From Pseudomonadota bacterium (GTDB lineage Bacteria > Myxococcota_A > UBA796 > GCA-2862545): DNA of 45,724 bases. Position numbers and translations under genes: made by a program. Shown piece after piece: positions 19,412 through 28,052 of the stretch; positions within the stretch are counted from its first letter, which is position 1; each line of letters starts with the position of its first letter. The notes beneath the pieces are model-generated. The model made no database searches. It worked only from the letters and a program-made list of their open reading frames with translations, and was not told the origin of the DNA. The stretch spans positions 1 to 45,724 of the forward strand of contig JAGSGY010000041.1 of assembly GCA_023954855.1 (NCBI GenBank), in the 5' to 3' direction.

Positions 19412-20638
19412 TCACTCGTTCGGCTCGGCCTCTTCTTCGGCCAGGTAGATCTGCACGCGGCGGTTGCGATGCCGGCCATGCGGAGTGGCGTTCGGAGCGA
19501 GCGGGTTCGCGGAACCGCGCGGAATGACCTCAATGAACAGCTCGGGAAGCTCGGTCTTCAGCACCGCGGACACCGCCTCGGCGCGCTCGGTCGAGAGCTG
19601 CTCCGGATTCTCCTCTTTCGAGTCCGTGTAGCCCTCGAGCACGACGTGGCGGTACTCGCCGGCGCGGTCCCGGAGCTCCTTCGACAGAAGACGCAGGCGA
19701 GCCTGCGAGCGCGGGGTCAACGCAGAGCCGTGGGGCTCGAAGTGAATCGTCTCACGCAGTGGGCGAGGTCCGTCCATGCGGTCTGGGCGCAGGAACAGGG
19801 GCACAAAGCCCTCTTCGTCGACGATCTCCTGGCCTGCGGGGCTCTCGATGAAGTCGAAGAACCCGGCGACATCGTCGTTCGCGGCGTTGGGGGCGCGGTA
19901 CAGGTAGAGGTCGCGGTACAGCGGGTACACGCCGCGGATGATGTTCGCCTGCGAGGGCTGGACGGCGGGAGATTGCGGGTCGGGCCGTAGTCCCAAGACC
20001 TTGCCCGGCTTGTCGGACATCGAGGCGTATCCAATCGCATTCGGATCGGAGGTGAGGATGGCGGCGAGCTCCTCGGAGCTGCGTCCTTCGATGCTCGGGT
20101 GCAGACCGGCTGGCCCGCAGAAGAAGTCATCGAACAAGGCGCGGCTTCCGGAGCCCACGTCGCGAGTGACGGCGCGAATCGGCTGCTCTTCGTGTCCGAG
20201 CAAGTCCCAACTATCGGTGGCGCGCGTGCAGTAGATTCCGATGACCTGATCGTAGGTGAGCGAGGCGAGGGGGTTGGCGGGGTGCACGACAAGCGCGAGC
20301 ACGTCGACGGCGACGATCTGCTGCGCTTCGGAGGCGCTGAGGTCGATGCCGTTGACCAGCGCCTGTTCTTGTTCCGTGGGGTGGTGCCGGCGCGTCGCCG
20401 CAGCAATGTCCACCTCTTGATTGGCGAGTCCCATCAGCCCGGTGCCGCTGTCGCCCTGGGTGATCTCGAAGGTCACGTCCGGATGCAGGCGCTCGTACTC
20501 TGCCGCCAGTGCCGGCAGCAGCCTCGCGTTCACACTGGTGGAGCCGGAGACGCGAACGACGCGCTTTCCATCATCTTCGTCTGCAGTCGGGCCGGCACAA
20601 CCGACCAAGAGCATTCCGACGAGCAGCGACCGGATCAT
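19412..20638 (-). CDS. Phosphate-binding (PstS-like) / OmpA fusion lipoprotein
   Basis: 408 residues. Signal peptide with lipobox LVGC (Cys14). Residues 26-295 are a PstS-like periplasmic binding domain: VSGSTSV, GDSGTGLMGL, VDIAAATR and the oxyanion loop DVGSGSRALFDDF. Residues about 305-405 are an OmpA C-terminal domain (LEGYTDSKEENPEQLSTERA, then HRNRRVQIYL) that binds peptidoglycan. So one protein joins an oxyanion-binding module to a cell-wall anchor and a lipid anchor. No pst transport genes are adjacent, which argues against a standard ABC importer. Phosphate as ligand is inferred from the domain. It is followed in the same direction by nothing, but the M15 lipoprotein gene lies 52 bases upstream. 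Confidence 0.92.
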   Translation of the reverse strand: MIRSLLVGMLLVGCAGPTADEDDGKRVVRVSGSTSVNARLLPALAAEYERLHPDVTFEITQGDSGTGLMGLANQEVDIAAATRRHHPTEQEQALVNGIDLSASEAQQIVAVDVLALVVHPANPLASLTYDQVIGIYCTRATDSWDLLGHEEQPIRAVTRDVGSGSRALFDDFFCGPAGLHPSIEGRSSEELAAILTSDPNAIGYASMSDKPGKVLGLRPDPQSPAVQPSQANIIRGVYPLYRDLYLYRAPNAANDDVAGFFDFIESPAGQEIVDEEGFVPLFLRPDRMDGPRPLRETIHFEPHGSALTPRSQARLRLLSKELRDRAGEYRHVVLEGYTDSKEENPEQLSTERAEAVSAVLKTELPELFIEVIPRGSANPLAPNATPHGRHRNRRVQIYLAEEEAEPNE

Positions 20639-20690
20639 GTGCCTCCCTACGCATGCCGAGCATACCGAAGGTGAGGCCTCGCAAGCAGCT

Positions 20691-21641
20691 TTACGGCGCG
20701 AGCACGTGTTGACGGGTCAGGGCGCGGCCAACTTCGACCTCGACGATGGCGGTGCCGGCCGGGGCTGTGAATCGCTCACCGACGGCCTCGAACAGCACGG
20801 TTCCGTCCTCCGCGAGGGCTCGCCACTCGCGGAGCGGCTCTCCTTCGTCCCAACCTGAGGCTGGCGCCGCGAAGCCAAGACTCGACCGTGTGATCTCGGC
20901 GTCGAGAACGGGGCGCTCGCGCGCTTCGCGCAGGCGGCTTGCGCCGTAGAAGGGGACGGACAGCGTGTCATCCCGCCAGTCGCAGTGAATGTGCGTGGTG
21001 TAGACGCCGACGTAGCCGGCTCCATGGGCCGCACAGGCATCGGCCAGGGCGTCCAAGCTGACCGAGACCGGGTCGATGTCGAAGGCATCGCCGTATTGGT
21101 GTCGCGAACGGAGCGCTCCGCCGACGCCCGCGTTGTAGTCGGGGTTGCGGTAGCCCGAGTTGACGACCAGTGCGCCGAGCTCGTCCCGCAGGTCTTGAAT
21201 ACGCTCGACGGCGTGGGGCTGAACGACGGCGAATCGGCCTTTGTACAGCTGCGCGAACTCGCTCAAGATGAAGTTCGGGGCCAGCGCGGTCGACGGTTCT
21301 TCGAGCTCGAGGTCCAGGAAGGCGATGGGCTCTACATATTGGGCACTGGTGGCGCTCGGATACGCGTAGCCGCTGGGCATGGGGTTGGGTGCGCCGACCG
21401 GCAGGCACGGCGTGAAGTCTCGGTTTGGGCCGAGATAGCAGGCCTGATCGGTCTCGATCACCGTGATGTCCGTGTCGGTGTCCGCATCGGTGTCGGTGTC
21501 CGCATCGGTGTCGGTGTCGGTGTCGGCCTCGGGGCGGTCGAGCTCGCCTTCGCCCTCGAAGCCCGTGTCCACAGGGGCCTCGCGCACGTCGTTGGCGGGG
21601 ACGCAGCCGGCGAGGAACAGGGCGAGAATGGTGACGCGCAT
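20691..21641 (-). CDS. M15-family peptidase lipoprotein
   Basis: 316 residues. Lipobox LAGC (Cys13), then an Asp-Thr-Asp-Ala linker (39-59), then an M15-type zinc peptidase domain: SGYRNPDYN, the zinc motif His181-x6-Asp188 (HQYGDAFD), and HIH with His219 as third ligand. These enzymes cut D-Ala or L-Ala/D-Glu bonds in peptidoglycan stem peptides. The last 80 residues form an extra beta-rich domain. Anchored by its lipid and held off by the linker, it would act on cell wall in the periplasm, or at the surface. It lies between the PstS-OmpA gene and a small barrel gene on the same strand. Confidence 0.88.
   Translation of the reverse strand: MRVTILALFLAGCVPANDVREAPVDTGFEGEGELDRPEADTDTDTDADTDTDADTDTDITVIETDQACYLGPNRDFTPCLPVGAPNPMPSGYAYPSATSAQYVEPIAFLDLELEEPSTALAPNFILSEFAQLYKGRFAVVQPHAVERIQDLRDELGALVVNSGYRNPDYNAGVGGALRSRHQYGDAFDIDPVSVSLDALADACAAHGAGYVGVYTTHIHCDWRDDTLSVPFYGASRLREARERPVLDAEITRSSLGFAAPASGWDEGEPLREWRALAEDGTVLFEAVGERFTAPAGTAIVEVEVGRALTRQHVLAP
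21468..21524 (-). repeat. Asp-Thr-Asp-Ala linker repeat in the M15 lipoprotein
   Basis: About 57 bases of repeated GACACCGAC/GATGCG codons encode the linker. It is the same kind of repeat as at 5499-5654, in an unrelated lipoprotein. Confidence 0.85.
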
Positions 21642-21659
21642 GGGGACCCCGGAGAGACT

Positions 21660-22187
21660 CTAGAAGTAGTAACGAACGCCGACGGCGGTGTGTAGTCCGG
21701 GCCAGGGCCGCGGAAGCACGAGGAAGTTCAGCCCGACATCGCCGTATACCTGCAGCGGGATGCGCGTCATGTCGAGGTCGAGTCCGACGACGGCGCGAGG
21801 GCCAAGGCTCAGCCGGCTGTCGCTCCAGTTGTCAAAGCGCGTGCCCGGGTCTTTCCCGAAGGTGCTCGCGAACGCGCCGACGCCGATGTGCCAGGCCAGC
21901 TCGAAGTCCATGTCGTAGAGCACGGTACCGGGATGCCAGAGGTAGGTCGCGTGCACGTAGAGCCCGCCGTATCCAGGGCCCCAGGTCTCGGTCCCGACGG
22001 TGGTCTCGAGGGCGGTCTTGCGACTCCCTAGGTAGAACTTGCCGGAGAGGCCGGTGGGGTTGCCGAGCGACACGCCGATGCCGATGTCGTAGGCGGTGCC
22101 GATCTCGGTCGTCGCGATGGCCCCGGAGTCGGTGGGCGTCGGGGGTTCTTCGGCCAGTGCGGTGGCGAGCAGGAAGAGCAGCGGCAT
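21660..22187 (-). CDS. Small outer-membrane beta-barrel-like protein
   Basis: 175 residues with a short signal peptide (MPLLFLLATALAEEPP). The mature part alternates polar and hydrophobic residues in strands rich in Gly, Tyr and Trp (GIGVSLGNPTGLSGKFYLG, GLYVHATYLWHPG) and ends in Val-Arg-Tyr-Tyr-Phe, the aromatic end expected of outer-membrane barrels. The length suits a barrel of eight strands. It starts 19 bases upstream of the M15 gene and is probably cotranscribed. No family name can be assigned. Confidence 0.8.
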   Translation of the reverse strand: MPLLFLLATALAEEPPTPTDSGAIATTEIGTAYDIGIGVSLGNPTGLSGKFYLGSRKTALETTVGTETWGPGYGGLYVHATYLWHPGTVLYDMDFELAWHIGVGAFASTFGKDPGTRFDNWSDSRLSLGPRAVVGLDLDMTRIPLQVYGDVGLNFLVLPRPWPGLHTAVGVRYYF

Positions 22188-22213
22188 GGGGGCTCGGGTC
22201 AGGAAGGTGCGAC

Positions 22214-22219
22214 AGCCTA
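22214..22219 (-). promoter_or_regulatory. Possible -10 box (TAGGCT) upstream of the barrel gene
   Basis: TAGGCT on the minus strand lies 26 bases before ATG 22187. No clear -35 element is visible. It is the same hexamer type as at 1422, 28897 and 33003. Confidence 0.2.
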
Positions 22220-22275
22220 GCCGACCGAGGCGGGTTTGACAGGGGCCGAGCGGAACATCCCGCCAGAACGCGCGC

Positions 22276-22322
22276 CTCGGGTCTCTCCACGGAACCAGGG
22301 AGGGAGGTGGGAGAGACCCGAG
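22276..22322 (-). terminator. Strong hairpin after the GspC-like gene
   Basis: A perfect 13-bp stem (CTCGGGTCTCTCC at 22276-22288 pairing with 22310-22322) with a 21-base loop begins seven bases after the stop codon at 22329. No U-tract follows on the minus strand, so it may act as an RNA 3'-end stabiliser or with Rho instead of as a classical terminator. Confidence 0.6.
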
Positions 22323-22328
22323 ACCGCG

Positions 22329-23078
22329 TCAGGTAAGGCGGTAGGCGAGCACCACGCGCTTGCCGCCGCGGGTGAGCTCGACCTCGAAGTCGTCTTTGCC
22401 CTTCAGGCGGAAGTACAGGGCGATGGCGCCCACCAGGTTGCGGACGGGCTTGCCATTGACGGCGTGCACGACATCGTTGTTGCGGATTCCGAGCTCGTGC
22501 AGGTCGTTGCCACAGCGAATGCCGCGAACCAGGATGCCGTCGGACTTGCGACCTTCGGGCTTGTGCTTGCTGATCCATCCCAGGCGGTTCAGCGCCTTGA
22601 TGTCGCCAGCGTAGGTGTCGACCAGGCCTCGGTCGACGACACGGCTACCATCGGCGCGCAGCTCGATCATGGGGTTGTCTGGCGTGCAGATGCGGCCGCG
22701 ACGCGCGTGACGCTTCTTCGCTGCGGCCTTGGCGGCGGTGAGCTTGCGGTCACCGTCCGCGCGGCCCACCCGACGGGCGATGGCCAGGCCCCGGGCGCCC
22801 TCGATTCCTGCGATCTGGAGTCCGTTGCCGCCCTTGGGAGCCTTCTGCTCCTGGACCTCTTCGACAGCCACCTCCTCGGTCTCGGCTGCGAGCGCCGGGG
22901 CTTCGGGAGCCGGAGAGGGCAGGTACACCGTGCGTGTCTCGGTCGCAGGCGCCTCGACGAGGTCCTGCATCATCGGCACGTTCTTTATGGCAGCAGCGCC
23001 GACCGGCGTGCCGAACAACACCAAGATGATGCTGGCGGACATGGCGGCGTCGCGAAGCGTCTTGAGTGTGCTGAACAT
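22329..23078 (-). CDS. GspC-like inner-membrane PDZ protein
   Basis: 249 residues starting at ATG 23078 (AGGGAG upstream). One N-terminal membrane helix (about 11-30) is followed by a Pro/Ala/Glu-rich stretch, a basic Lys/Arg/Ala segment, and a C-terminal PDZ domain (about 165-249): DRGLVDTYAGDIKALNRLGW, GIRCGNDLHELGIRNNDVVH, VNGKP. The order helix-linker-PDZ and the PDZ wording match GspC of type II secretion. No other gsp gene is near, so it is an orphan. It may recruit exported substrates or have a different partner. The gene diverges from the VTT protein by 137 bases, and a strong hairpin follows its stop. Confidence 0.8.
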   Translation of the reverse strand: MFSTLKTLRDAAMSASIILVLFGTPVGAAAIKNVPMMQDLVEAPATETRTVYLPSPAPEAPALAAETEEVAVEEVQEQKAPKGGNGLQIAGIEGARGLAIARRVGRADGDRKLTAAKAAAKKRHARRGRICTPDNPMIELRADGSRVVDRGLVDTYAGDIKALNRLGWISKHKPEGRKSDGILVRGIRCGNDLHELGIRNNDVVHAVNGKPVRNLVGAIALYFRLKGKDDFEVELTRGGKRVVLAYRLT

Positions 23079-23215
23079 GGTGACTCCCTGGCTCTGTCTC
23101 TGTGTGAGACACCCGGTGGGACGCGCCGCATCCGGGCTGCATTCGAGAGACGACACGTGGTGACAGGTCCGAGAAAGGCCTGAAGGGGACGGCCGGGGGG
23201 TTTTGCGATAGCTCT

Positions 23216-23917
23216 GTGGACGTGTCTACTTCCGCTCCCAAGCGCCTTCCCACCTGGCGTGCCCTGATCTTCACCGCCGTGGCCTTTGGCCTCGGCGTGG
23301 GTTTGTGGCGTTCGGGTCTTGGGCCCCGCGATCTGTTGGTGGCCCTCGAGGCCCTGCGAGAGCTGGGCCCTGTGCCGTTTGCGGGCGGCGTGATGCTCTG
23401 GGCACTGCTTTGTCTTCCCGCGTCGGTTCAGATGGGTGCGGCGGGCTTTCTCTACGGCCCCGTCCTGGGGGCCTTCGTTGGGTGGGTCCTGTCGGTGGGG
23501 GCGGCGTCGCTGGCATTCATCCTGGGGCGGACGCTGCTTCGCTCCGCCGTCGCCGCACGGGCGCTGCAGTCCCCGCGCTGGCGTGCGCTCGACGCTGAGA
23601 TCGGCCGCCGCGGCACCTACGTGGTGGGTCTGCTTCGCATGTCGCCGCTGTTTCCGTTCAACATCATCAGCTACGCCCTGGGAGCCACTCCGGTCAGCTT
23701 CCGCGAGTACGTGATCGGTACCGCACTTGGCATGATCCCGGTGTGCATCTTCAATGCGACCATCGGCGCTGGCGTCCACAGTCTGACGCAGCTGCTCGAT
23801 GGCGCACCGCCCCCGCGGGGCATTGTGATCGCGGGCGCAGTGTTGACGCTCGTGGCGACGGTGTTGGTGACGCGAGTGGCCGGAAGAGCGTTGACTCTCC
23901 CGACCGCCGAGGCCTAG
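23216..23917 (+). CDS. VTT/TVP38 (DedA-like) membrane protein
   Basis: 233 residues, about five hydrophobic segments. The VTT-domain core is visible: the re-entrant loop phrase GAAGFLYGPVLGAFVGW, the conserved helix, then LLRMSPLFPFNIISYALG and the GTALGMIP turn. VTT/DedA proteins are proposed lipid scramblases or flippases, for example for undecaprenyl phosphate or phosphatidylethanolamine. The start is GTG at 23216 or the in-frame GTG 23222; neither has a clear ribosome site, and a TAGCTC sequence just upstream could make the transcript leaderless. The stop is shared as CTAG with the convergent gene. Confidence 0.9.
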   Translation: MDVSTSAPKRLPTWRALIFTAVAFGLGVGLWRSGLGPRDLLVALEALRELGPVPFAGGVMLWALLCLPASVQMGAAGFLYGPVLGAFVGWVLSVGAASLAFILGRTLLRSAVAARALQSPRWRALDAEIGRRGTYVVGLLRMSPLFPFNIISYALGATPVSFREYVIGTALGMIPVCIFNATIGAGVHSLTQLLDGAPPPRGIVIAGAVLTLVATVLVTRVAGRALTLPTAEA

Positions 23918-24372
23918 GGCTCCAAGCGTCCACGGCGCCCGATCCACTTGGCCAGTGCGCCGCCGTCGCCGGTTGCCAGGATTGGATCTGTCGTGCAGAT
24001 CTGGGCCTCGCGCAGCATGCTTCCGAGCTCGGGGACGCGGAGAAGCTGCACACCCGCACTTCCACGTCCCAGACGAACGGGCGCACCGAGCTTGAGGTCG
24101 ACCGCGAACCAGAGGCGCTCTGTCCAGCGGGGTGCGCTCATGTCCACCGCTGCGAAGTCGCCGGCGAAGCGCCGCTGATGCACGCGGAACAGCCAGATGT
24201 TCGGGTGGCTGGCGAGGAGCTGGCGAGCAAAGCGAGTCTCGCGAGGTGTCATCGCAAAACCGGGACGCACCTCACCCGAGATGGCAGTCCTGGCGAGGAC
24301 TTGGGCCATCGAGCGCTGCGCGAGCGCAAAGGCGCGTGGCAGCCGAACGGCAATCGGGAATCGGCGTGACAA
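23914..24372 (-). CDS. Unknown protein, possible PD-(D/E)XK-like fold
   Basis: About 152 residues if started at TTG 24372; ATG 24309 would give 131. I choose the longer form because the extra residues (RRFPIAVRLPRAFALAQRS) read as a natural amphipathic helix, but there is no good ribosome site. The family is not recognised. The core RRFAGDFAAVDMS ... RLWFAVDLKLG has the Asp...Asp-x-Lys spacing of a PD-(D/E)XK nuclease site, which is a weak resemblance only. The C-terminus (REAQICTTDPILATGDGGALAKW) reads like a small alpha/beta tail. It follows slyX by 46 bases on the same strand. Confidence 0.7.
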   Translation of the reverse strand: MSRRFPIAVRLPRAFALAQRSMAQVLARTAISGEVRPGFAMTPRETRFARQLLASHPNIWLFRVHQRRFAGDFAAVDMSAPRWTERLWFAVDLKLGAPVRLGRGSAGVQLLRVPELGSMLREAQICTTDPILATGDGGALAKWIGRRGRLEP

Positions 24373-24418
24373 GGGGGCAATCCATGACCCCCTCGGTAAG
24401 CAACCCGTGGACCGGGCG

Positions 24419-24613
24419 CTAGTAGTGCGGGGGCTTTTCGTCGAGCAGCGTGCCGCGTTCGTTGCCGTCTCCGACGACCTCGGCGATGCTGGCGACTTCG
24501 TGCTGCATGCGCTCGAGTGTGTCGTGCATGGCGCGAACAAGGTCGTCGAGATCGGCGACGTGCTTCTCGACGAAGGCGAGCTTGACCTCGAGATCTGTCA
24601 GGCGGTCTTCCAT
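24419..24613 (-). CDS. slyX: SlyX family protein
   Basis: 64 residues. It starts at ATG 24613 with GGAGGG upstream. Almost the whole chain is one coiled coil (RLTDLEVKLAFVEKHVADLD...) and it ends in the SlyX signature PPHY. The length fits the family (65-80). SlyX was named from its neighbourhood to slyD in E. coli; its function is not known. It is followed by the unknown gene at 23914-24372 and diverges from wecC by 108 bases. Confidence 0.92.
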   Translation of the reverse strand: MEDRLTDLEVKLAFVEKHVADLDDLVRAMHDTLERMQHEVASIAEVVGDGNERGTLLDEKPPHY

Positions 24614-24721
24614 GAAGTCCCTCCGGGCGGGACCCCTATCCCGGTAAGCGCCTCGTCGAGTCTGCGAGCTTGGGTTGCCGAGGGGCCTCTTCGGGAGCAT
24701 GGTGCAGATCCGGAGGGCCTC

Positions 24722-25936
24722 TTGGAAGCGCTACGCATCTGTGTGATGGGACTTGGGTACATCGGGCTGCCCACCGCCAGTCTTCTGGCGACAAAGGGGC
24801 ACAAGGTCCACGGCGTCGACGTGCGTTCCGATGTGATCGAGACCATCAATCGGGGCGATATCCACATCGTCGAGCCCGAGCTCGATGTGCTCGTGCGGTC
24901 CGCGGTCCTGTCGGGGAACCTCCGCGCGTCTTTGGAGCCTGCCGAGTCGGACATCTTTGTGCTGGCGGTTCCCACACCCTTCCGAGAGGGGCATCAGCCG
25001 GATCTCTCGTATGTGGACTCGGCGACGGAGGCGATCGCCCCGTATGTCCGCGAGGGCGACCTGATCATCCTCGAGTCGACGTCGCCCGTCGGCACCACAG
25101 AGCGCGTCGCCGAACGTCTCGAAGCGGCGCGACCGGATCTCTGTCCATCCGGCCAGCGCAAGTTCTTCGTGGCCCACTGCCCCGAGCGGGTGCTCCCCGG
25201 GCATATCCTCCGTGAGTTGGTCGACAACGACCGCATGGTGGGCGGTGTCGATGTGGGGTCAGCCGAGAAGGCGGCGGCGTTCTACAACACCTTCGTCTCC
25301 GGCGAAGTGCTGGTCACCGACGCCCGTACGGCCGAGCTCGCGAAGCTCACCGAGAACAGCTTTCGCGACGTCAACATCGCGTTCGCCAACGAGCTCTCGG
25401 TCGTGTGCCATCGCCTCGGCGTTGACGTCTGGGAGCTGATTTCCCTCGCCAACCGGCATCCGCGCGTGTCGATTCTGTCGCCAGGTCCGGGCGTGGGCGG
25501 GCACTGCATCGCGGTCGACCCCTGGTTCATCGTCTCTTCGGCTCCCGAAGAGGCGAAGCTGATCCGCGCCGCGCGTGAGATCAACGTCGCCAAAGAGAGC
25601 TGGGTGGTCGCTCGCGTGATCGAGAGGGCCGAACGCTTCCGCAAGCCGGTGATTGCCTGCCTCGGGCTCGCCTACAAGCCCGACATCGATGACCTGCGCG
25701 AGTCGCCGGCGCTCGAGGTGACCCGCGCCCTGATGGCGACCCTTCCAGATGGCGAGATCCTTGCGGTCGAGCCGAATCTTCACGAACTCGAGGGCTTTGC
25801 CATCACCAACCTCGACGACGCTCTGCAGCGCGCAGACATCGTTGTGGGTTTGGTCGCGCATGCGCCCTTCAAGCGAATCGACCGGTCCCGCCTCCAAGAG
25901 AAGGTGGTGATCGACACCTGCGGGTTGTTCCGATGA
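24722..25936 (+). CDS. wecC: UDP-N-acetyl-D-mannosamine dehydrogenase
   Basis: 404 residues. It oxidises UDP-ManNAc to UDP-ManNAcA with two NAD+. NAD-binding motif GLGYIGLP near the N-terminus, [10 protein letters not shown] (118-127), the WecC-type HCPERVLPG (152-160), [17 protein letters not shown] (210-226) and the catalytic Cys262 in GPGVGGHC are all intact. The TTG start at 24722 has GGAGGG four bases before it; the open frame reaches 24197 but would run antisense through slyX. It overlaps wecB by four bases (ATGA), so the pathway enzymes are translationally coupled. Product use may be O-antigen, capsule or ECA-like polymer. Confidence 0.95.
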   Translation: MEALRICVMGLGYIGLPTASLLATKGHKVHGVDVRSDVIETINRGDIHIVEPELDVLVRSAVLSGNLRASLEPAESDIFVLAVPTPFREGHQPDLSYVDSATEAIAPYVREGDLIILESTSPVGTTERVAERLEAARPDLCPSGQRKFFVAHCPERVLPGHILRELVDNDRMVGGVDVGSAEKAAAFYNTFVSGEVLVTDARTAELAKLTENSFRDVNIAFANELSVVCHRLGVDVWELISLANRHPRVSILSPGPGVGGHCIAVDPWFIVSSAPEEAKLIRAAREINVAKESWVVARVIERAERFRKPVIACLGLAYKPDIDDLRESPALEVTRALMATLPDGEILAVEPNLHELEGFAITNLDDALQRADIVVGLVAHAPFKRIDRSRLQEKVVIDTCGLFR

Positions 25937-27057
25937 AAGTGCTCACCGTCTTTGGCACCCGGCCCGAGGCCATCAAGATGGCGCCGGTCGTGCACGCACT
26001 CGAGGCGGACCCTCGGTTCGACGGGCGGGTCTGCGTCACCGCACAGCACCGCGGCATGCTCGACCAGGTGCTCACTCAGTTTGGCATCGTTCCCCACCAC
26101 GATCTCGGCATCATGAAGGCGGGCCAGGACCTGACTGATGTCACCAGCCGCGTTCTGCTCGGCATGCGCGACGTCCTCAAGGCTGAGAAGCCCGACGCGG
26201 TGCTCGTCCACGGCGACACCACCACCACCTTGGCGGGAACCCTGGCGGCGTTTTACGCGCAGATCCCGGTTGGACACGTCGAGGCGGGGCTTCGGACCGG
26301 CAACCTCATGAGTCCATGGCCCGAAGAGGCGAACCGAGTGCTCGCCGACCGCATCTGCCACTGGCACTTTGCGCCCACCCAGCGGGCGGCGGACTTCCTG
26401 CTCGCGGAGGGCTCAGACCCGGCGCGCGTCGTGGTCACTGGAAACACCGTCATCGACGCCCTTCTCTGGATGCGCGACCGTGTCGATGCACTCCCGGCCG
26501 ACGAGGTCCAGGCGCCGCTCGCGGAGATCGCCGCAGTGATGGCTTCCGAGGCGCGGGTCGTGCTCGTGACCGGCCACCGCCGCGAGTCGCATGGCGACGG
26601 CTTCGTGCGCATCTGCACGGCCATTCGGACCCTCGCAGAGCGCTTCGACGACGTGCAGTTCGTCTATCCCGTGCACCTGAACCCGAAGGTGCAGGAGCCG
26701 GTCCACAAGTACCTCTCTGGGGTCGCGAACATCCATCTCATTGCACCGCTCGGCTATGCGCCCTTCGTTCGGCTGATGGACCGCTCGGCGCTGATCCTCA
26801 CCGACTCGGGGGGCATCCAGGAAGAAGCACCTGCGCTCGGCAAGCCGGTGCTCGTGCTTCGCGACACGACGGAGCGTCCCGAAGGACTCGAGGCCGGCAC
26901 GGTGAAGCTCGTCGGCACCGATGTCGAGCGCATCGTCGATGAGGCAACGCAGCTGCTCACCGACGAGGCGGCCTACGCCGCGATGGCAGAGGCCCACAAC
27001 CCTTACGGTGACGGCCACGCGAGTGCCCGGATCCTCGATGCACTCGTGAACACGTGA
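25933..27057 (+). CDS. wecB: UDP-N-acetylglucosamine 2-epimerase (non-hydrolysing)
   Basis: 374 residues, the normal size of WecB. The N-terminus [46 protein letters not shown] and [21 protein letters not shown] are the family blocks, and the catalytic His and acidic residues in them are kept. It converts UDP-GlcNAc to UDP-ManNAc, the substrate of the preceding WecC. ATG 25933 overlaps the wecC stop and its own stop overlaps the galE start (GTGA), both by four bases. Confidence 0.97.
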   Translation: MKVLTVFGTRPEAIKMAPVVHALEADPRFDGRVCVTAQHRGMLDQVLTQFGIVPHHDLGIMKAGQDLTDVTSRVLLGMRDVLKAEKPDAVLVHGDTTTTLAGTLAAFYAQIPVGHVEAGLRTGNLMSPWPEEANRVLADRICHWHFAPTQRAADFLLAEGSDPARVVVTGNTVIDALLWMRDRVDALPADEVQAPLAEIAAVMASEARVVLVTGHRRESHGDGFVRICTAIRTLAERFDDVQFVYPVHLNPKVQEPVHKYLSGVANIHLIAPLGYAPFVRLMDRSALILTDSGGIQEEAPALGKPVLVLRDTTERPEGLEAGTVKLVGTDVERIVDEATQLLTDEAAYAAMAEAHNPYGDGHASARILDALVNT

Positions 27058-28052
27058 GACTCCTCGTCACCGGTGGCGCTGGGTATGTCGGCTCACACCT
27101 CGTCTGGGAGGCAGTGGACGCCGGACATGACGTCGTTGTGCTCGACGATCTCTCGACTGGCCACGCCGAGGTGCTGCCGGACATCGAGCTGGTGGTAGCC
27201 AACTTGCTTGACCGCGACCGCATCCACGCCGGGGTGAAGCGACTCAAGCCAGATGCCGTGCTGCACTTCGCGGCGAAGTCCTTGGTCGGCGAGTCCATGC
27301 GTCGGCCCGACCTCTACTTCCGCAACAACGTCGTTGGGTCCATGAACCTGCTCGATGCCATGCGCGAGGCCGACGTAGGCCGCTTTGTCTTCTCGTCGAC
27401 CGCCGCCGTCTATGGCGAGGCCGAGACCTGCCCGATCGAGGAGACTTCGACGCTCGCGCCCATCAACCCCTACGGTACCTCCAAGAAGATGGTCGAGGAA
27501 CTTCTCGCGGCCTACGCCGATGCAGGTTGGGTCAACTCGGTCGCGCTTCGGTACTTCAATGCGGCTGGCGCGGATGCGAAGGGAAGAACCGGCGAAGACC
27601 ACGACCCCGAGACCCACCTCATCCCGATCGCGCTCATGGCGGCGGCCGGGTCCGGCCGGCGGCTCAAGCTGTTCGGCACCGACTACCCCACACGCGATGG
27701 CACCTGCGTGCGCGATTACGTGCACGTCAGCGACCTCGCCGATGCCCACCTCCGCGCGGTCAACTGGCTCGAGGACGGCGCCGGAGCGCAGCGAATCAAC
27801 CTCGGCTCTTCTGAGGGCTACACGGTGCGGGAGGTCCTCACCACGGCCGGTGATGTGGTCGGCACGCCGCTCCAGTTCGACGAAGTCGAGCGGAGGGCAG
27901 GGGACCCTGCGGTGCTCGTGGCGAGCCATGCGCGAGCAAAAGCGGTGCTTGGCTGGTCGCCAGAGCGGGACCTTCGGACCATTCTCGAGACGGCGTGGCG
28001 GTGGCACTCCCGGGCCTCCTCCGGTCACGCTGCCTCGACCACCACGACGTAG
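27054..28052 (+). CDS. galE: UDP-glucose 4-epimerase
   Basis: 332 residues. Extended SDR fold: GGAGYVGSH (7-15), [12 protein letters not shown], the SSTAAVYG block (114-121), Tyr140-x3-Lys144 (YGTSK), RYFNAAGAD, and [15 protein letters not shown]. These mark GalE, which interconverts UDP-Glc and UDP-Gal (or the GlcNAc/GalNAc pair). GTG 27054 is four bases inside the wecB end. The last residues are a Ser/Ala/Thr tail beyond the usual fold. The 3' end overlaps the convergent methyltransferase gene by 28 bases, the largest overlap in the window. Confidence 0.95.
   Translation: MRLLVTGGAGYVGSHLVWEAVDAGHDVVVLDDLSTGHAEVLPDIELVVANLLDRDRIHAGVKRLKPDAVLHFAAKSLVGESMRRPDLYFRNNVVGSMNLLDAMREADVGRFVFSSTAAVYGEAETCPIEETSTLAPINPYGTSKKMVEELLAAYADAGWVNSVALRYFNAAGADAKGRTGEDHDPETHLIPIALMAAAGSGRRLKLFGTDYPTRDGTCVRDYVHVSDLADAHLRAVNWLEDGAGAQRINLGSSEGYTVREVLTTAGDVVGTPLQFDEVERRAGDPAVLVASHARAKAVLGWSPERDLRTILETAWRWHSRASSGHAASTTTT

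Noticed and set aside
22235-22242. TTGACA -35-like box on the plus strand
   Set aside because: No -10 box lies 16-18 bases downstream and no plus-strand gene follows.
24197-24721. N-terminal extension of wecC
   Set aside because: It runs antisense through slyX and has no ribosome site; WecC homologues begin near residue 1 of the TTG 24722 start.
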